Shown here: positions 9,691 to 18,400 of the stretch, piece after piece | How the letters are laid out: every line of letters starts with the position of its first letter | Numbering within the stretch: position 1 is the stretch's first letter | Assembly (NCBI GenBank): GCA_965240325.2 | Contig: OZ251255.1 | Coordinates: 186,001 to 250,000 of the forward strand | DNA: 64,000 nucleotides | Direction: 5' to 3' | Source of the DNA: Rebecca billardiae RCC1528 | Lineage: Eukaryota > Haptophyta | Position numbers and translations under genes: made by a program | The notes under the pieces: model-generated | What the model saw: the letters and a program-made list of their open reading frames with translations, nothing else | What the model was told of the DNA's origin: nothing | Database searches by the model: none

Positions 9691-11176
9691 CCTGCCGGCC
9701 GAACGCGTGCATGTGCGCGGCCAGCTCCGAGCGGGTGGCCTGAATGATTGACTGCAGCGTGGAGGACGCGTGGCGCGAGGGGAGGCGACTCGAGCCGCCG
9801 CACCCCGCCGCGCCCGACGCCGCCGCGCCGCCGCCGCCGCCGGAGCCGGCCGCGCCCGCCGCCGCGCCGAGTGCGCCGAGCCCGGCCGCGCCGCCGCCGC
9901 CGCCGCCGCCGCCGTGCGCCGCCGCCGCGCCCGCCGCGGCGGCGCCGCCCCCGGTGGCAGCGCCGGGCGTGCCGCCGCCGGCCGCCGCGCCGAACAGCGG
10001 CGCGGGCGTGCCGCCGCCGCCCGGCGGCGCCGGCGCGGCGCTGCTCGGTGCAAGCGGCGCGAGGCTGAACCCTAACCCGCCCGCCCCGCCGGCGCCGCCC
10101 GCGCCAGCGGCGGCGCCGCCGGCCGGCGGCGGCGCGGCGGCGGCGGCGGCGGCGGAGGTTGGTGCCAGGCCAGGCGCGCCGCCGGGCGCGGGCATCGCGA
10201 GGGAGGCGGGGGGCTGCGGCGCGCCGAACAGCGACGGCGCCGCCGCCGCGCTCGCCGCGGGCGGCGGCGCGCCGAAGAGCCCGGCGCCGGCCCCGGCACC
10301 CGCGGCGGCGGTTGGCGCGCCGAAGAGCCCGGACCCGGCCCCGGCGGCGGCGGTGGGCGCGCCGAAGAGCCCGGCCCCGGCCCCGGCACCAGCGGCGGCG
10401 GTGGGCGCGCCGCCGCCGCCGCCGGGCGGCGCGGCGGCGGTGGGCGGCGCGGCCGCGGACGCGCCAGGCAGCCCGCCGCCGCCGCCGCCGCCGAAGGAGA
10501 AGCCGCCGCCGGGCGCGGGCGCGGCGGGCTGCGCGGCGGAGGTGGGCGCGCCGCCGAACAGCCCGCACGCGCCGCCCGCCGCGCTCGACGCCGTCGGCGC
10601 CGCCGCGCCGAAGAGCGACGGCGGCGCGGCGCCGGCCGCGCCCGCCGCCGGGGTGGGCGCTCCGCCGCCGGCGGCGGCGGCGGCGCCGCCGGCACCGAGG
10701 CTGAAGGAGGGCGCGGCCGAGGCGGCGGGCGTGACGCCGCCACCGCCGAAGAGTGAGGGCGCGCCTCCGCCGCCCGGCGCGCCGCCGCCGCCGAAGAGCG
10801 ACGGCGCCGCCGCCGAGCTCGCCGGCGGCGCGCCAAACAGCGAAGGCGCCGCAGCCGCCGCGCCGCCGCCGCCCAGCGCGGGCGGCGCGGCGGAGGAGGG
10901 AGTGGGCGCGCCGCCAAAGCTGAAGGCGCCAGCGCCGGCCCCGCCCGCCGGCGCCGGCGCCGCGCCGCCAAAGAGCGACGGCCCCGCGCCCGCGCCCGCG
11001 GTCGGCGCGGCCGCGCCGCCGCCGCCGCCGCCAAACGCAAAGCCGCCGGGCGCGGGCGCGGCGGGCTGCGCGGCGGCGGCGCCGCCGGCGGGCGGCGCGC
11101 CAAACGAGAAGGCGCCGCCCCCCGCCGCGGGCGGCGCGCCGCCCTGCGCCGTCGGCGCGCCGAACGAGAAGCTCAT
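8754..11176 (-). CDS. NUP62: Nucleoporin NUP62/NSP1, central-channel FG nucleoporin
   Basis: Three exons joined in frame: 11176-9611, 9458-9312 and 9092-8754, giving 682 residues. The first two thirds is an FG domain with many FSFG, LFGA and FAFG repeats in a Gly/Ala/Pro background; it starts MSFSFGAP. The C-terminal third is the NSP1/NUP62 coiled coil: IVSLHEDVLRV, then ELELVLEHQDALHDHLTKLE, then YRLAEETDAEL and VLDAHLGALQWVD, each with a close counterpart in animal NUP62 (for example the LQW motif near the end). It forms the central transport channel with NUP54 and NUP58. Introns are 152 and 219 nt, GT-AG; the second holds a telomere-type tract. Divergently transcribed from the gene at 11350. 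Its 3' half is copied twice upstream as truncated pseudogenes. Confidence 0.9.
9097..9146 (-). repeat. Interstitial telomere-type repeat in the functional NUP62 intron
   Basis: GGGGTAGGGGTAGGGG tract passing into TTAGTGTTAGGGG. On the sense strand it is C-rich and immediately precedes the 3' splice site CCCCGCAG. It differs from the tract in the truncated copies (755-811) by repeat content and length. Confidence 0.8.
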
Positions 11177-11349
11177 CGGCGCGTGCGCGTGCGCTCGGTC
11201 GGGTCTGCGCTCGGCGCCGGCCCTCGTGCGCCGGGCTGGAGAGCTGCCGCTCCAGTGCCAAGTCCGGGGCGGGCACTCACGCGCGCCGGACTTGCTTGGG
11301 CTGTTCGAAGCGGGGCCACGCCACCGAGCGACCCGGGCGCTGGCGCGCG
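11177..11349. promoter_or_regulatory. Divergent promoter region, NUP62 / LFxGL-repeat protein
   Basis: 173 bp between two start codons facing away from each other. Both promoters and 5' UTRs must fit here unless upstream exons exist. No TATA box is visible. The bidirectional role is inferred from geometry. Confidence 0.5.
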
Positions 11350-14300
11350 ATGGCGGACGCGCGCCCGCGCGCCGACGGGCGCCCGCCGCCGCGGAACATC
11401 GTGGTGGACGTGAGCACGTCGTTCCACCTCGAGCGTGTGGGCAAGGTGACCGACAAGTGGCGCAGCACGTCCACGCCCGCCACGCCGCGCGCCGCGCCGC
11501 ACGCGCGCGCGTGCGGCGCGCTCGGCGCGGCCGGCGGCGCGGCCGACGCGCAACCGCCGCCGGGCTCGAGCCTCGACGCGCTCAACTCGGAGTACGTGCA
11601 CCGCGCGTACGCCGGGCTGGGCGGCACGGCGCCCGTCTTTGCGCGCCACGCGCCCGCCGGCGCGGCCGCCCCGCCCAAGCCGCCGCCGCCCACGCTCGCT
11701 GCGCTGCGCGGCGCATGCGGCGGCGGCGGCACGCCGCCGGCCGCGCCGTCCGCCGCCGCCGCGGCCGGCTCGCCGAGCGTGTCGCCGCCGCCGCCGGCGG
11801 GCGCTATCTTCGAGCTCTTCCGCCCCGAGCGCCCGCACCCCGCCGCGGCCGCCGCCGCCGCCGCCGCGCACGCCCGAGCCCGCTACGTGCCGCCGCCGCC
11901 GCTGCCCGCGCCGCAGCCGCAGCCGCAGCCGCCGACGTGCGCCGCCGGCGCGCGCGCCGCGCCGCCCGGCGCGCCAGCCCGGGCGGTCCCCGGGCTCTTC
12001 GCCGGTCTGGCGCTCACCGACGCCCGCGCAGGGGGGGTGCCGCCCGGCGCGCACGCCGGCGCTGAAGCGGCCGGGGCGGCGGCGCCGCCCGTGCGGGCAG
12101 CCTGCGGCGGCGCGCCGCCGGCTTGGCCGCCGCGCGCGTCTGGCGGGGCGGCGGTGGGCAGTGCGCCGGCGGCGCAGGGCGTGGGGGCGCTCTTTGGTGG
12201 CCTGTGCGTGCACGAGGCCGCGCCGAGCGGCGCCGACGCCACCGCCGCCTCGCTGCCGCCGGCGCCGGCCGCGCCGCAGCAGCGTGGGGCCGAGTGCGCT
12301 CGGCGGCGGCACGCGGCGGCGGGCGCGGCGGGTGCGGCGGGTGCGGCGGGTGCGGCGGGTGCGGCGGGTGCGGCGGCGGGGATGGCCGCCCCCGGCGGCA
12401 CGCGCGCAGCCGGTGGCGCGCACGGGGCCCCGCCCTGCGCGGGTGGTGGGGACGGCGGCCTCTTCAGCGGGCTCACACAGCTGGGCGCGCCAGCCGCGCC
12501 CTCGCCGTCAGCGGCGCGCGCCGCCGACGCGACAGCCGGCCTGGGCGGCGGCGCGGCGGCAGCAGGCGGCGGCGCGGCGGCAGCAGGCGGAGGCGCGGCG
12601 GCGGCATGCGGCGCCCCGGGCGCGGAGGGCGCGGCTGGCGCGCTGTTCGGGGGGCTCACCGTCGTCGCGGCCGATGCGGGGCCGGGCTGCGCGGCGGGCG
12701 GCGGCGCGGCGGCGGCGGCGGTGGCGGCGCAGCCAGACGCGCCGCATGGCGGCGGCGGCGGCGGCGGCGGCGGCAGCGGCTGCGGCAGCGGCCGCGGCCT
12801 CGGCGGCCGCGCCGGCTGTGCGGGCGGCGGTGGCTGCGGCGCTGTGGGCAGCAGCAGCTCGGCGCCGGCGCTCTTCGGCGGGCTGCAGCTGGTGGGCGCG
12901 GAGGGCTGCGCCGGCGGCGGCAGCGCGGCCGTGAGCGCGGGCGGTGGCAGCTGCTGCAGCCTCTTCGACGGACTGGCACTGGCGGGCGGCGGCGGCGGCG
13001 GCGCCGACGCGGCCGCGGCCGCGGGCGGCGGCGGCGCGGCGGCGGCGGGCGCCGCCGCCGGGAGCGGCGGCGCGCGCGGCGGTGGCGGCGATGGCGCGGC
13101 TTTGCCGCCCGCTGGCTCGGGGCTCGGGCTGGCGTGGATGGCGCACGCCGCCGAGTTCGAGGCGCTCGCCAACGAGTATGCCGGCCTCGGGCCGGACGGG
13201 GACGGGGCGGCGCCGGCCAATCAGAGCGCGGCAAGGCCGGGGCCGGGCGGGGCGCCGGCCAATCAGAGCGCGGCAGGGCCGGGGCTGGACACCGGCGGGC
13301 CCGGGGACGCCGCGGGCGTGGCCCTGGGCCCAGGCGGCGCGTGGGGCGCTGAGGACGCCGCGCCGCCGGCTTCTGCCGCACCGCCGCCGCGCGCCGCCGC
13401 GCGTTGGGCGGCGGCGGCGCGCGACGACGACGCGGCCGGCGCGGCGCGAGGCAGCGGGGGGGGCAGCGCCGATGGTGGCGGCGAGGGCGGGGGCGGCCTC
13501 TTCGCCGGCCTCGCGCTCGGCGCGGCGGCGGCGCCGCCCGACGGCGGTGCGCTGGAAGAAGCGCCGCCGCACGCGGCCGCCCCCGCGCGCCCCTGGGCGG
13601 GCGCCGCGCGCGCAGCCGGCGGCGGCGGCGATGGCGGCGGCGGGGACGCGCCGCTCGGCGCGTGCGGCGAGCGCGCGGACTGGCCTGGCGTGGACGCGGC
13701 GGACGACGGCGCGGCCGACTACGGCGAGCCCGCGCCCGTGGACGCGGCAGCCATCGTGCTCGGCCACGAGCAGCTGCCGGATGCCACCGGTGGCGCGGGC
13801 TTCATGGCGGCCGACGTCAAGGCGCCCGCCACGGCGCCCGTAACGGCCGTAACGGCCTCTGTAACGGCGCCCGTAACGGCCTCCGTCACGGCGGGATCTG
13901 GCACCGCGCGCGCGGGCGCGCGGACGGAGCGCGAGGCGGGAGGCGCGGCCGGCGCGGCGCGCCCGCCGCCCGCAGCACCGCGCGAGGCGGGCGTGGCGCA
14001 CGGCGCGGCGAGCGGCCGCCCGCCGCCGCCGCCGCCACCGCCGCCGGCAGGCGGCGCGGCCGCCGCCGCGCCGGGCCGCGACAGCCAGGCCCAAGCACAG
14101 GGGGGCGCGCCGCGCCGCTGGGAGCAGGTGTACGCGCAGCGGCAGCGCGAGCGCGAGGCGCTCGAGGCGGATGCAGACCGGCTCGCTGCGGCGGTGGGGA
14201 GCGCGCGCGCCGCGCACGACCGCTCGTCACGCGAGCTGGCGCGAGCCGCCGCCGAGCTGAGCGGCGCGCGCGAGCGGTGCGAAGCGGCGGCGGCGGCCAA

Positions 14301-14505
14301 GCGCGCGGCGGTGGAGGGGCGGCGCTTCAAGGAGGCCGCGGCGGCGTCAGCGGCGGAGAAGGCGGCCTCAGAGGCGCTGGCGCCGCTCGCCGACGCGCAC
14401 GCGCGCGCGGAGGCGGCGCGCGACGCGTCGGCGCGCGAGTGCGCCGCGCTCGAGGCCGAGCAGGCGGCGGCGCTCGAGGCGGTTGCGCTCGCGCTGCTGC
14501 GCTGA
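11350..14505 (+). CDS. Low-complexity protein with seven LFxGL motifs and a C-terminal coiled coil
   Basis: An intronless ORF of 1051 residues from the first in-frame ATG. A short less-repetitive N-terminus (RNIVVDVSTSFHLERVGKV) is followed by long Gly/Ala/Pro-rich linkers. Seven spaced motifs punctuate these: LFAGLAL (about residue 215), LFGGLCV (280), LFSGLTQ (370), LFGGLTV (431), LFGGLQL (507), LFDGLAL (537), LFAGLAL (717). Six fit LFxG(M/L)x(L/V), the motif by which the accessory protein tepsin binds the beta appendage of the AP-4 adaptor. The last ~130 residues (WEQVYAQRQREREALEADAD onward) are a charged, Ala-rich coiled coil with a UVR-like patch (KRAAVEGRRFKEAA). No ENTH/VHS or catalytic domain seen. 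Not recognised as a named gene; an adaptor-binding role is inference. Confidence 0.75.
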   Translation: MADARPRADGRPPPRNIVVDVSTSFHLERVGKVTDKWRSTSTPATPRAAPHARACGALGAAGGAADAQPPPGSSLDALNSEYVHRAYAGLGGTAPVFARHAPAGAAAPPKPPPPTLAALRGACGGGGTPPAAPSAAAAAGSPSVSPPPPAGAIFELFRPERPHPAAAAAAAAAHARARYVPPPPLPAPQPQPQPPTCAAGARAAPPGAPARAVPGLFAGLALTDARAGGVPPGAHAGAEAAGAAAPPVRAACGGAPPAWPPRASGGAAVGSAPAAQGVGALFGGLCVHEAAPSGADATAASLPPAPAAPQQRGAECARRRHAAAGAAGAAGAAGAAGAAGAAAGMAAPGGTRAAGGAHGAPPCAGGGDGGLFSGLTQLGAPAAPSPSAARAADATAGLGGGAAAAGGGAAAAGGGAAAACGAPGAEGAAGALFGGLTVVAADAGPGCAAGGGAAAAAVAAQPDAPHGGGGGGGGGSGCGSGRGLGGRAGCAGGGGCGAVGSSSSAPALFGGLQLVGAEGCAGGGSAAVSAGGGSCCSLFDGLALAGGGGGGADAAAAAGGGGAAAAGAAAGSGGARGGGGDGAALPPAGSGLGLAWMAHAAEFEALANEYAGLGPDGDGAAPANQSAARPGPGGAPANQSAAGPGLDTGGPGDAAGVALGPGGAWGAEDAAPPASAAPPPRAAARWAAAARDDDAAGAARGSGGGSADGGGEGGGGLFAGLALGAAAAPPDGGALEEAPPHAAAPARPWAGAARAAGGGGDGGGGDAPLGACGERADWPGVDAADDGAADYGEPAPVDAAAIVLGHEQLPDATGGAGFMAADVKAPATAPVTAVTASVTAPVTASVTAGSGTARAGARTEREAGGAAGAARPPPAAPREAGVAHGAASGRPPPPPPPPPAGGAAAAAPGRDSQAQAQGGAPRRWEQVYAQRQREREALEADADRLAAAVGSARAAHDRSSRELARAAAELSGARERCEAAAAAKRAAVEGRRFKEAAAASAAEKAASEALAPLADAHARAEAARDASARECAALEAEQAAALEAVALALLR

Positions 14506-15419
14506 GGCGTGGCGGACTGCCGGGCGCGGCCGCGTGTGCGGTGGGGGCGTTCGGGAGGCGCCGGCCGTCGGGGTGGGCGCGGCTGGAAGGGTGGAACGCG
14601 TGGGCCGTGCTCTCGTCAGCCCGAAGGCCGGTCGGCGCCATCGTGTCCATCTTTTCGCGGCATCTGGGGTGTGCGATTTAGCCATTTAGGCGATTTGCTC
14701 GCGTCGCGCATATTATTGGCGCGATTTTCATTTTCTAGCGGCCGTCTCGCTCTCGATCGTCGCGCGATTTTCTCGGCGAGGACTACTACTAACTTCGGCG
14801 AGTCCAACTACTACTAACTCAGGCGAGTCCAACTACTACTAACTTCGGCGAGTCCAACTACTACCAACTTCGGCGAGTCCAACTACTACTAACTCAGGCG
14901 AGTCCAACTACTATTAACTTCGGCCACAACATCACCCACCAGCTGCTGACCAAGAACAGGCTACACCATCGTCCACCATGACCTGCCACTGACCAAGTAG
15001 GCGACGACATCATCCGCACCAGCTGCTGACCAAGTAGGGGACGGCCTGGCCGACGCCAACATGCTCACTCGCCTTTGATTTCGTACCCATGCACTTCCTG
15101 GTGGGCCTGACGACGTCCGGACGACGACAACAACGACATCCGCCATGGGGACCAACATCAACGCGCTCACACCACTGCCACTGCTGCAAGCTTCGACCAG
15201 TACCACTACAGACGAATCAGGAGAGCTGCGCCCTCGTGCCTGTGTCTTTAAATCATAGAATTAGTCCCGGACCGGAAGAATGAGCACTGGGCACACACCG
15301 ACGAAGACTGGAGCGGCATTTCATCGAGCGGGCCCGGCCGAAAACCGCTTCGTCGTGCTGACGTTTCAGCGCGCCAGCCCTCAAAGCGCGCAGCAGCGCA
15401 GGCGGCCTAAGCAGCAGCC
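14506..15419. other. Intergenic region with degenerate repeats
   Basis: No gene seen. 14781-14930 is a minisatellite (separate entry). 14940-15060 contains two further degenerate repeats built on CACCAGCTGCTGACCAAG. The remainder leads to the ATG at 15420 and includes a TTTAAAT patch near 15247. The region is less GC-rich than its neighbours. Confidence 0.6.
14781..14930 (+). repeat. 25-bp minisatellite containing TACTAAC
   Basis: About six tandem 25-bp units, each with an ACTACTACTAACT half and a CGGCGAGTCC half. Two sub-types alternate, with TTCGGCG or TCAGGCG after the AAC. Each unit repeats TACTAAC (once TACCAAC, once TATTAAC), which is the yeast intron branch-point consensus. Confidence 0.9.
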
Positions 15420-18400
15420 ATGTCGTCCGCGTCGCGGGCGGCGGCGCTCTCGGCCGCCACCGACGACGACGAGTCGGAGGACGGCGACTCTGCGGCGCCG
15501 CCGCCGCTGCCCACGCCGCACGCGCGCGTCGTCGTCGCGCGCACCGCGCGGGAGGGCGGCCCAGCCCGCCGCGGGCAGTCGACGGCCTCGGCGGCGCCGC
15601 AGCATCAGGGTGGCCGCGCGGCCGCGGCGGCCGCTCGCGGCGCGTCGCCCTCGCCCCCGCGCGAGGGGCATGGCGGGGGCGCGCCGGGCGCGAGCGCGGC
15701 CGGGCCGCACGACCGACCGTCCACGGCCAACGGCTACGCGGCGGCCGCCCACGGCGGGCTGCTCGCGCGCGCCCTGCGCGCCGCGCCCGCCCCTGCTGCA
15801 TCCGGCGGCGCGCCCGGCGGCGGCCGCGGCGGCGCGCGCGCGCGCGGCGGCGCGGCGGCAGGGGCCGTGGTCAAGCTCTCGCCGCGCCCGGCGGGCGCGG
15901 CGCCCGCGGGGCCCGCCGAGTTCCGCGAGGCCACCGGCGTGCCGCTCCGGCTGCCGCGCCGCGCGACCGCGCTGCCGCGCGGCCGCGCGGGCGCGCAGCT
16001 CGCGCTTGGAGCGATCGGCTCCACGGCGGCGGCGGAGCGCACGCCCGCCGCGGCGCTGGCGAGCGCGGCGGCGAGCGCGGCGCGCGAGGCCGAGGCGCGG
16101 CGGCGGCGCAGGCGCGAGGCCGAGTCCAGTCCGGGCGGCGCGCCGGACTCGGCCGCGCGCCTCCCGGCCGGAGTCCGGGCGACGGTGGGCGCGGGCGCCT
16201 CCGTGGCCGCGCTCGCTTGCGGCGGCGGCGGCCGCGGCGCCGGCGGCACGCGCGATGGCGCGGCGGACGGCGGCGGCACGGCGTCGACGGCGCGCTCGCT
16301 CGCCAGCGCCGCGCTCGAGGCGCTCGACTTTGCCAGGCTCGCGCAGACCGGCGCCGCCACCGCGGGCGGCGGCGGCTGCCGCGCCGAGCCGTTCGCCGCC
16401 GCCGCCGCCGCCGGCTCGGGCGGCGGCGGCGGCGCGCCGCCTCCGCCGCTGACGGAGGCAGAGGCGGCGGTCGCGCGGATTGAGGCGGAGTGGGCGCGGC
16501 TGCAGGCGCGGCGGCTCGGCCGCGTGCTCGCCACGCCACCCGCGCGCCTCCCGCTGCACGACCAGGCAAGCGGCCGCACCGTCGGCGAGACAATCCTCGC
16601 AGCCGCCGCGGCGCGCGCGCGCGCGCCCCAGCGACACACGGCGCAGCGGCCGAGCGGCGGCGCGGACGGCGGGCGTCCGTCGGCGGCCCCGGCCCTCGTC
16701 GTGCAGTGCTCCGCTGGCTCCGCGGCTGGGAGCCGCGTCGCGTCCACCGCATGCGCGGACGCGCACCGCCAGCTGGCAGCCGCCGCCGCCGCGAGGGTCG
16801 GCGGCGGCGGCGTCGGCGGCGGCGGCGGCGTCGGCGGCGGCGGCGGCGGCGGCGGCGGCAGCGCGCTCGGCGGCGGCGGCGGCAGCGCGCTCGGCGGCGG
16901 CGGCGGCGCGCTCGGCGGCTGCCGAGCGTCCGAGCTTGCGGCCGCGCAGCGCGCGCGGGAGGCGGCCGTCGCCGCGGCGCACCGGCGCGCAACGGCCGGC
17001 GTGGCGCCCTCCACGCCAGGGTCCGCTGGCCCACCGGCGCCCCGGCAGCCGCCGCAGCCGGGCGCGGCCGACGACGCACCGCTCGGCGCGCGAGGCGCGG
17101 GCGGCGGCGCGCAGCCGGCGCCGGCCGCCGAGCGGCGCGGCAGCGGCAGCCCGGTGGCCGCGTGGCGACTGCGCACTCTGCTGGCGTGTGCCGGGGGCAT
17201 CGGCGCCGAGGCGGAGGGCGCAGGCACAGGTGGCGGCGGAGGCGGCGCCGCCGCGGCCGCGGCCGGCACGCCGCCCCAGCCCGCCATCGCGCGCTCGCCT
17301 TCCTCGTCGCGCGGCGGCGGCGCGCGCCCCGCCGCCGCGCCGCCGCCGCGCCCTCCCATGCCGCCGCCGCGCACTCCGATCACTCGGCTCGGCGGCTCTG
17401 ACTGGGCGTACGGGCCCGCGGAGCGCGGGGCGGTGCTCGGGCTCGTCGAGACGCCGCCGCGGTCGCTGACCGCCGACGGCACGGCGCTGCCCTCGTGCGG
17501 CGTGCTGTCGATTCGCGCGAGCGCCGCCGCTGCGGGCGGCGTTGTCGTGTCGCGCACGCCGCAGCAGCAGCCGCTGCCGCTCTCGGCGGCGCCCGGCGGC
17601 GGCGGCGGCGCGCGGCCGCGCGGGGCAGCAGCCGCCGCGCAGCCGTGGTCCACCGAGCACCACGCGCACGCGTCGGCGCTGCCGCCGCGGGTGGTCACGG
17701 AGCCGCGCCCACGCCCGCCGACCATCGCCCTCCCACCCCACCTCGCGCCGCCAGGCCCGCCCAGTCCGCTCGGCCGCGCCAAGTCGCACCACCCGGCGGC
17801 GGGCTGCGGCGGCGGCGGCGGCGGGTTTCGCGCGGACGCCGCCGCGGGCGCGGTGGCGTGCTGCCGCCCGGTGTTCAAGAGGGAGTCGACGCGTGAGATC
17901 CGATCCTCCTCGCTCGGCGCCGAGCCCGTCGCGGACATGGCCTCGCTGCTCAGAGCGGCCGCAGCCAAGCGCGGCGGCGGCGGCGCGGCGGGCGTCGCGG
18001 ACGGCGGCGAGAGCGGCGGCGGCTACAGCGGCGGCGGCGTGACGCTTGAGCCGCTGCTGCTCAGCGCGGTGGGCGGCGGCGGGGTTGCCCCGGCGGCGCT
18101 GCTTGCGACCGCCACGCCACTGCCCGCGGCGCACGCCCACGCCCGCGACGCCGCGCCCGCGGGCGGCGACGCGGCGGCGCGGCGCGGCGTCGCGCCGTCC
18201 GGCGGCGGCGGCGCGCGCGCGCAGGCGGCGCCGGCGGCCATCGTGTTTGGGGACCGCTCGCTCTCGCGCGCGCGCGTGCGGGAGCGCGCGCGGCCCACGT
18301 CGGCCTTCTTCGGCTCGAGCGCGCTCCGCGCCTCGACGGCGGCGGCCGCCGCCGCCGCCGCCATCGCGCCGAGCGCCCACGCGCCCGGGTGGCGCGCGCT

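Noticed and set aside
9744-12065. A 773-codon plus-strand ORF, Pro/Ala-rich
   Set aside because: It is the antisense shadow of the NUP62 FG domain. Reverse-strand GC-rich repeats give long open frames; the minus strand has FSFG/LFG motifs and a conserved coiled coil.
14781-14930. CRISPR array
   Set aside because: The repeats are contiguous without unique spacers and the genome is eukaryotic with introns; it is a minisatellite.
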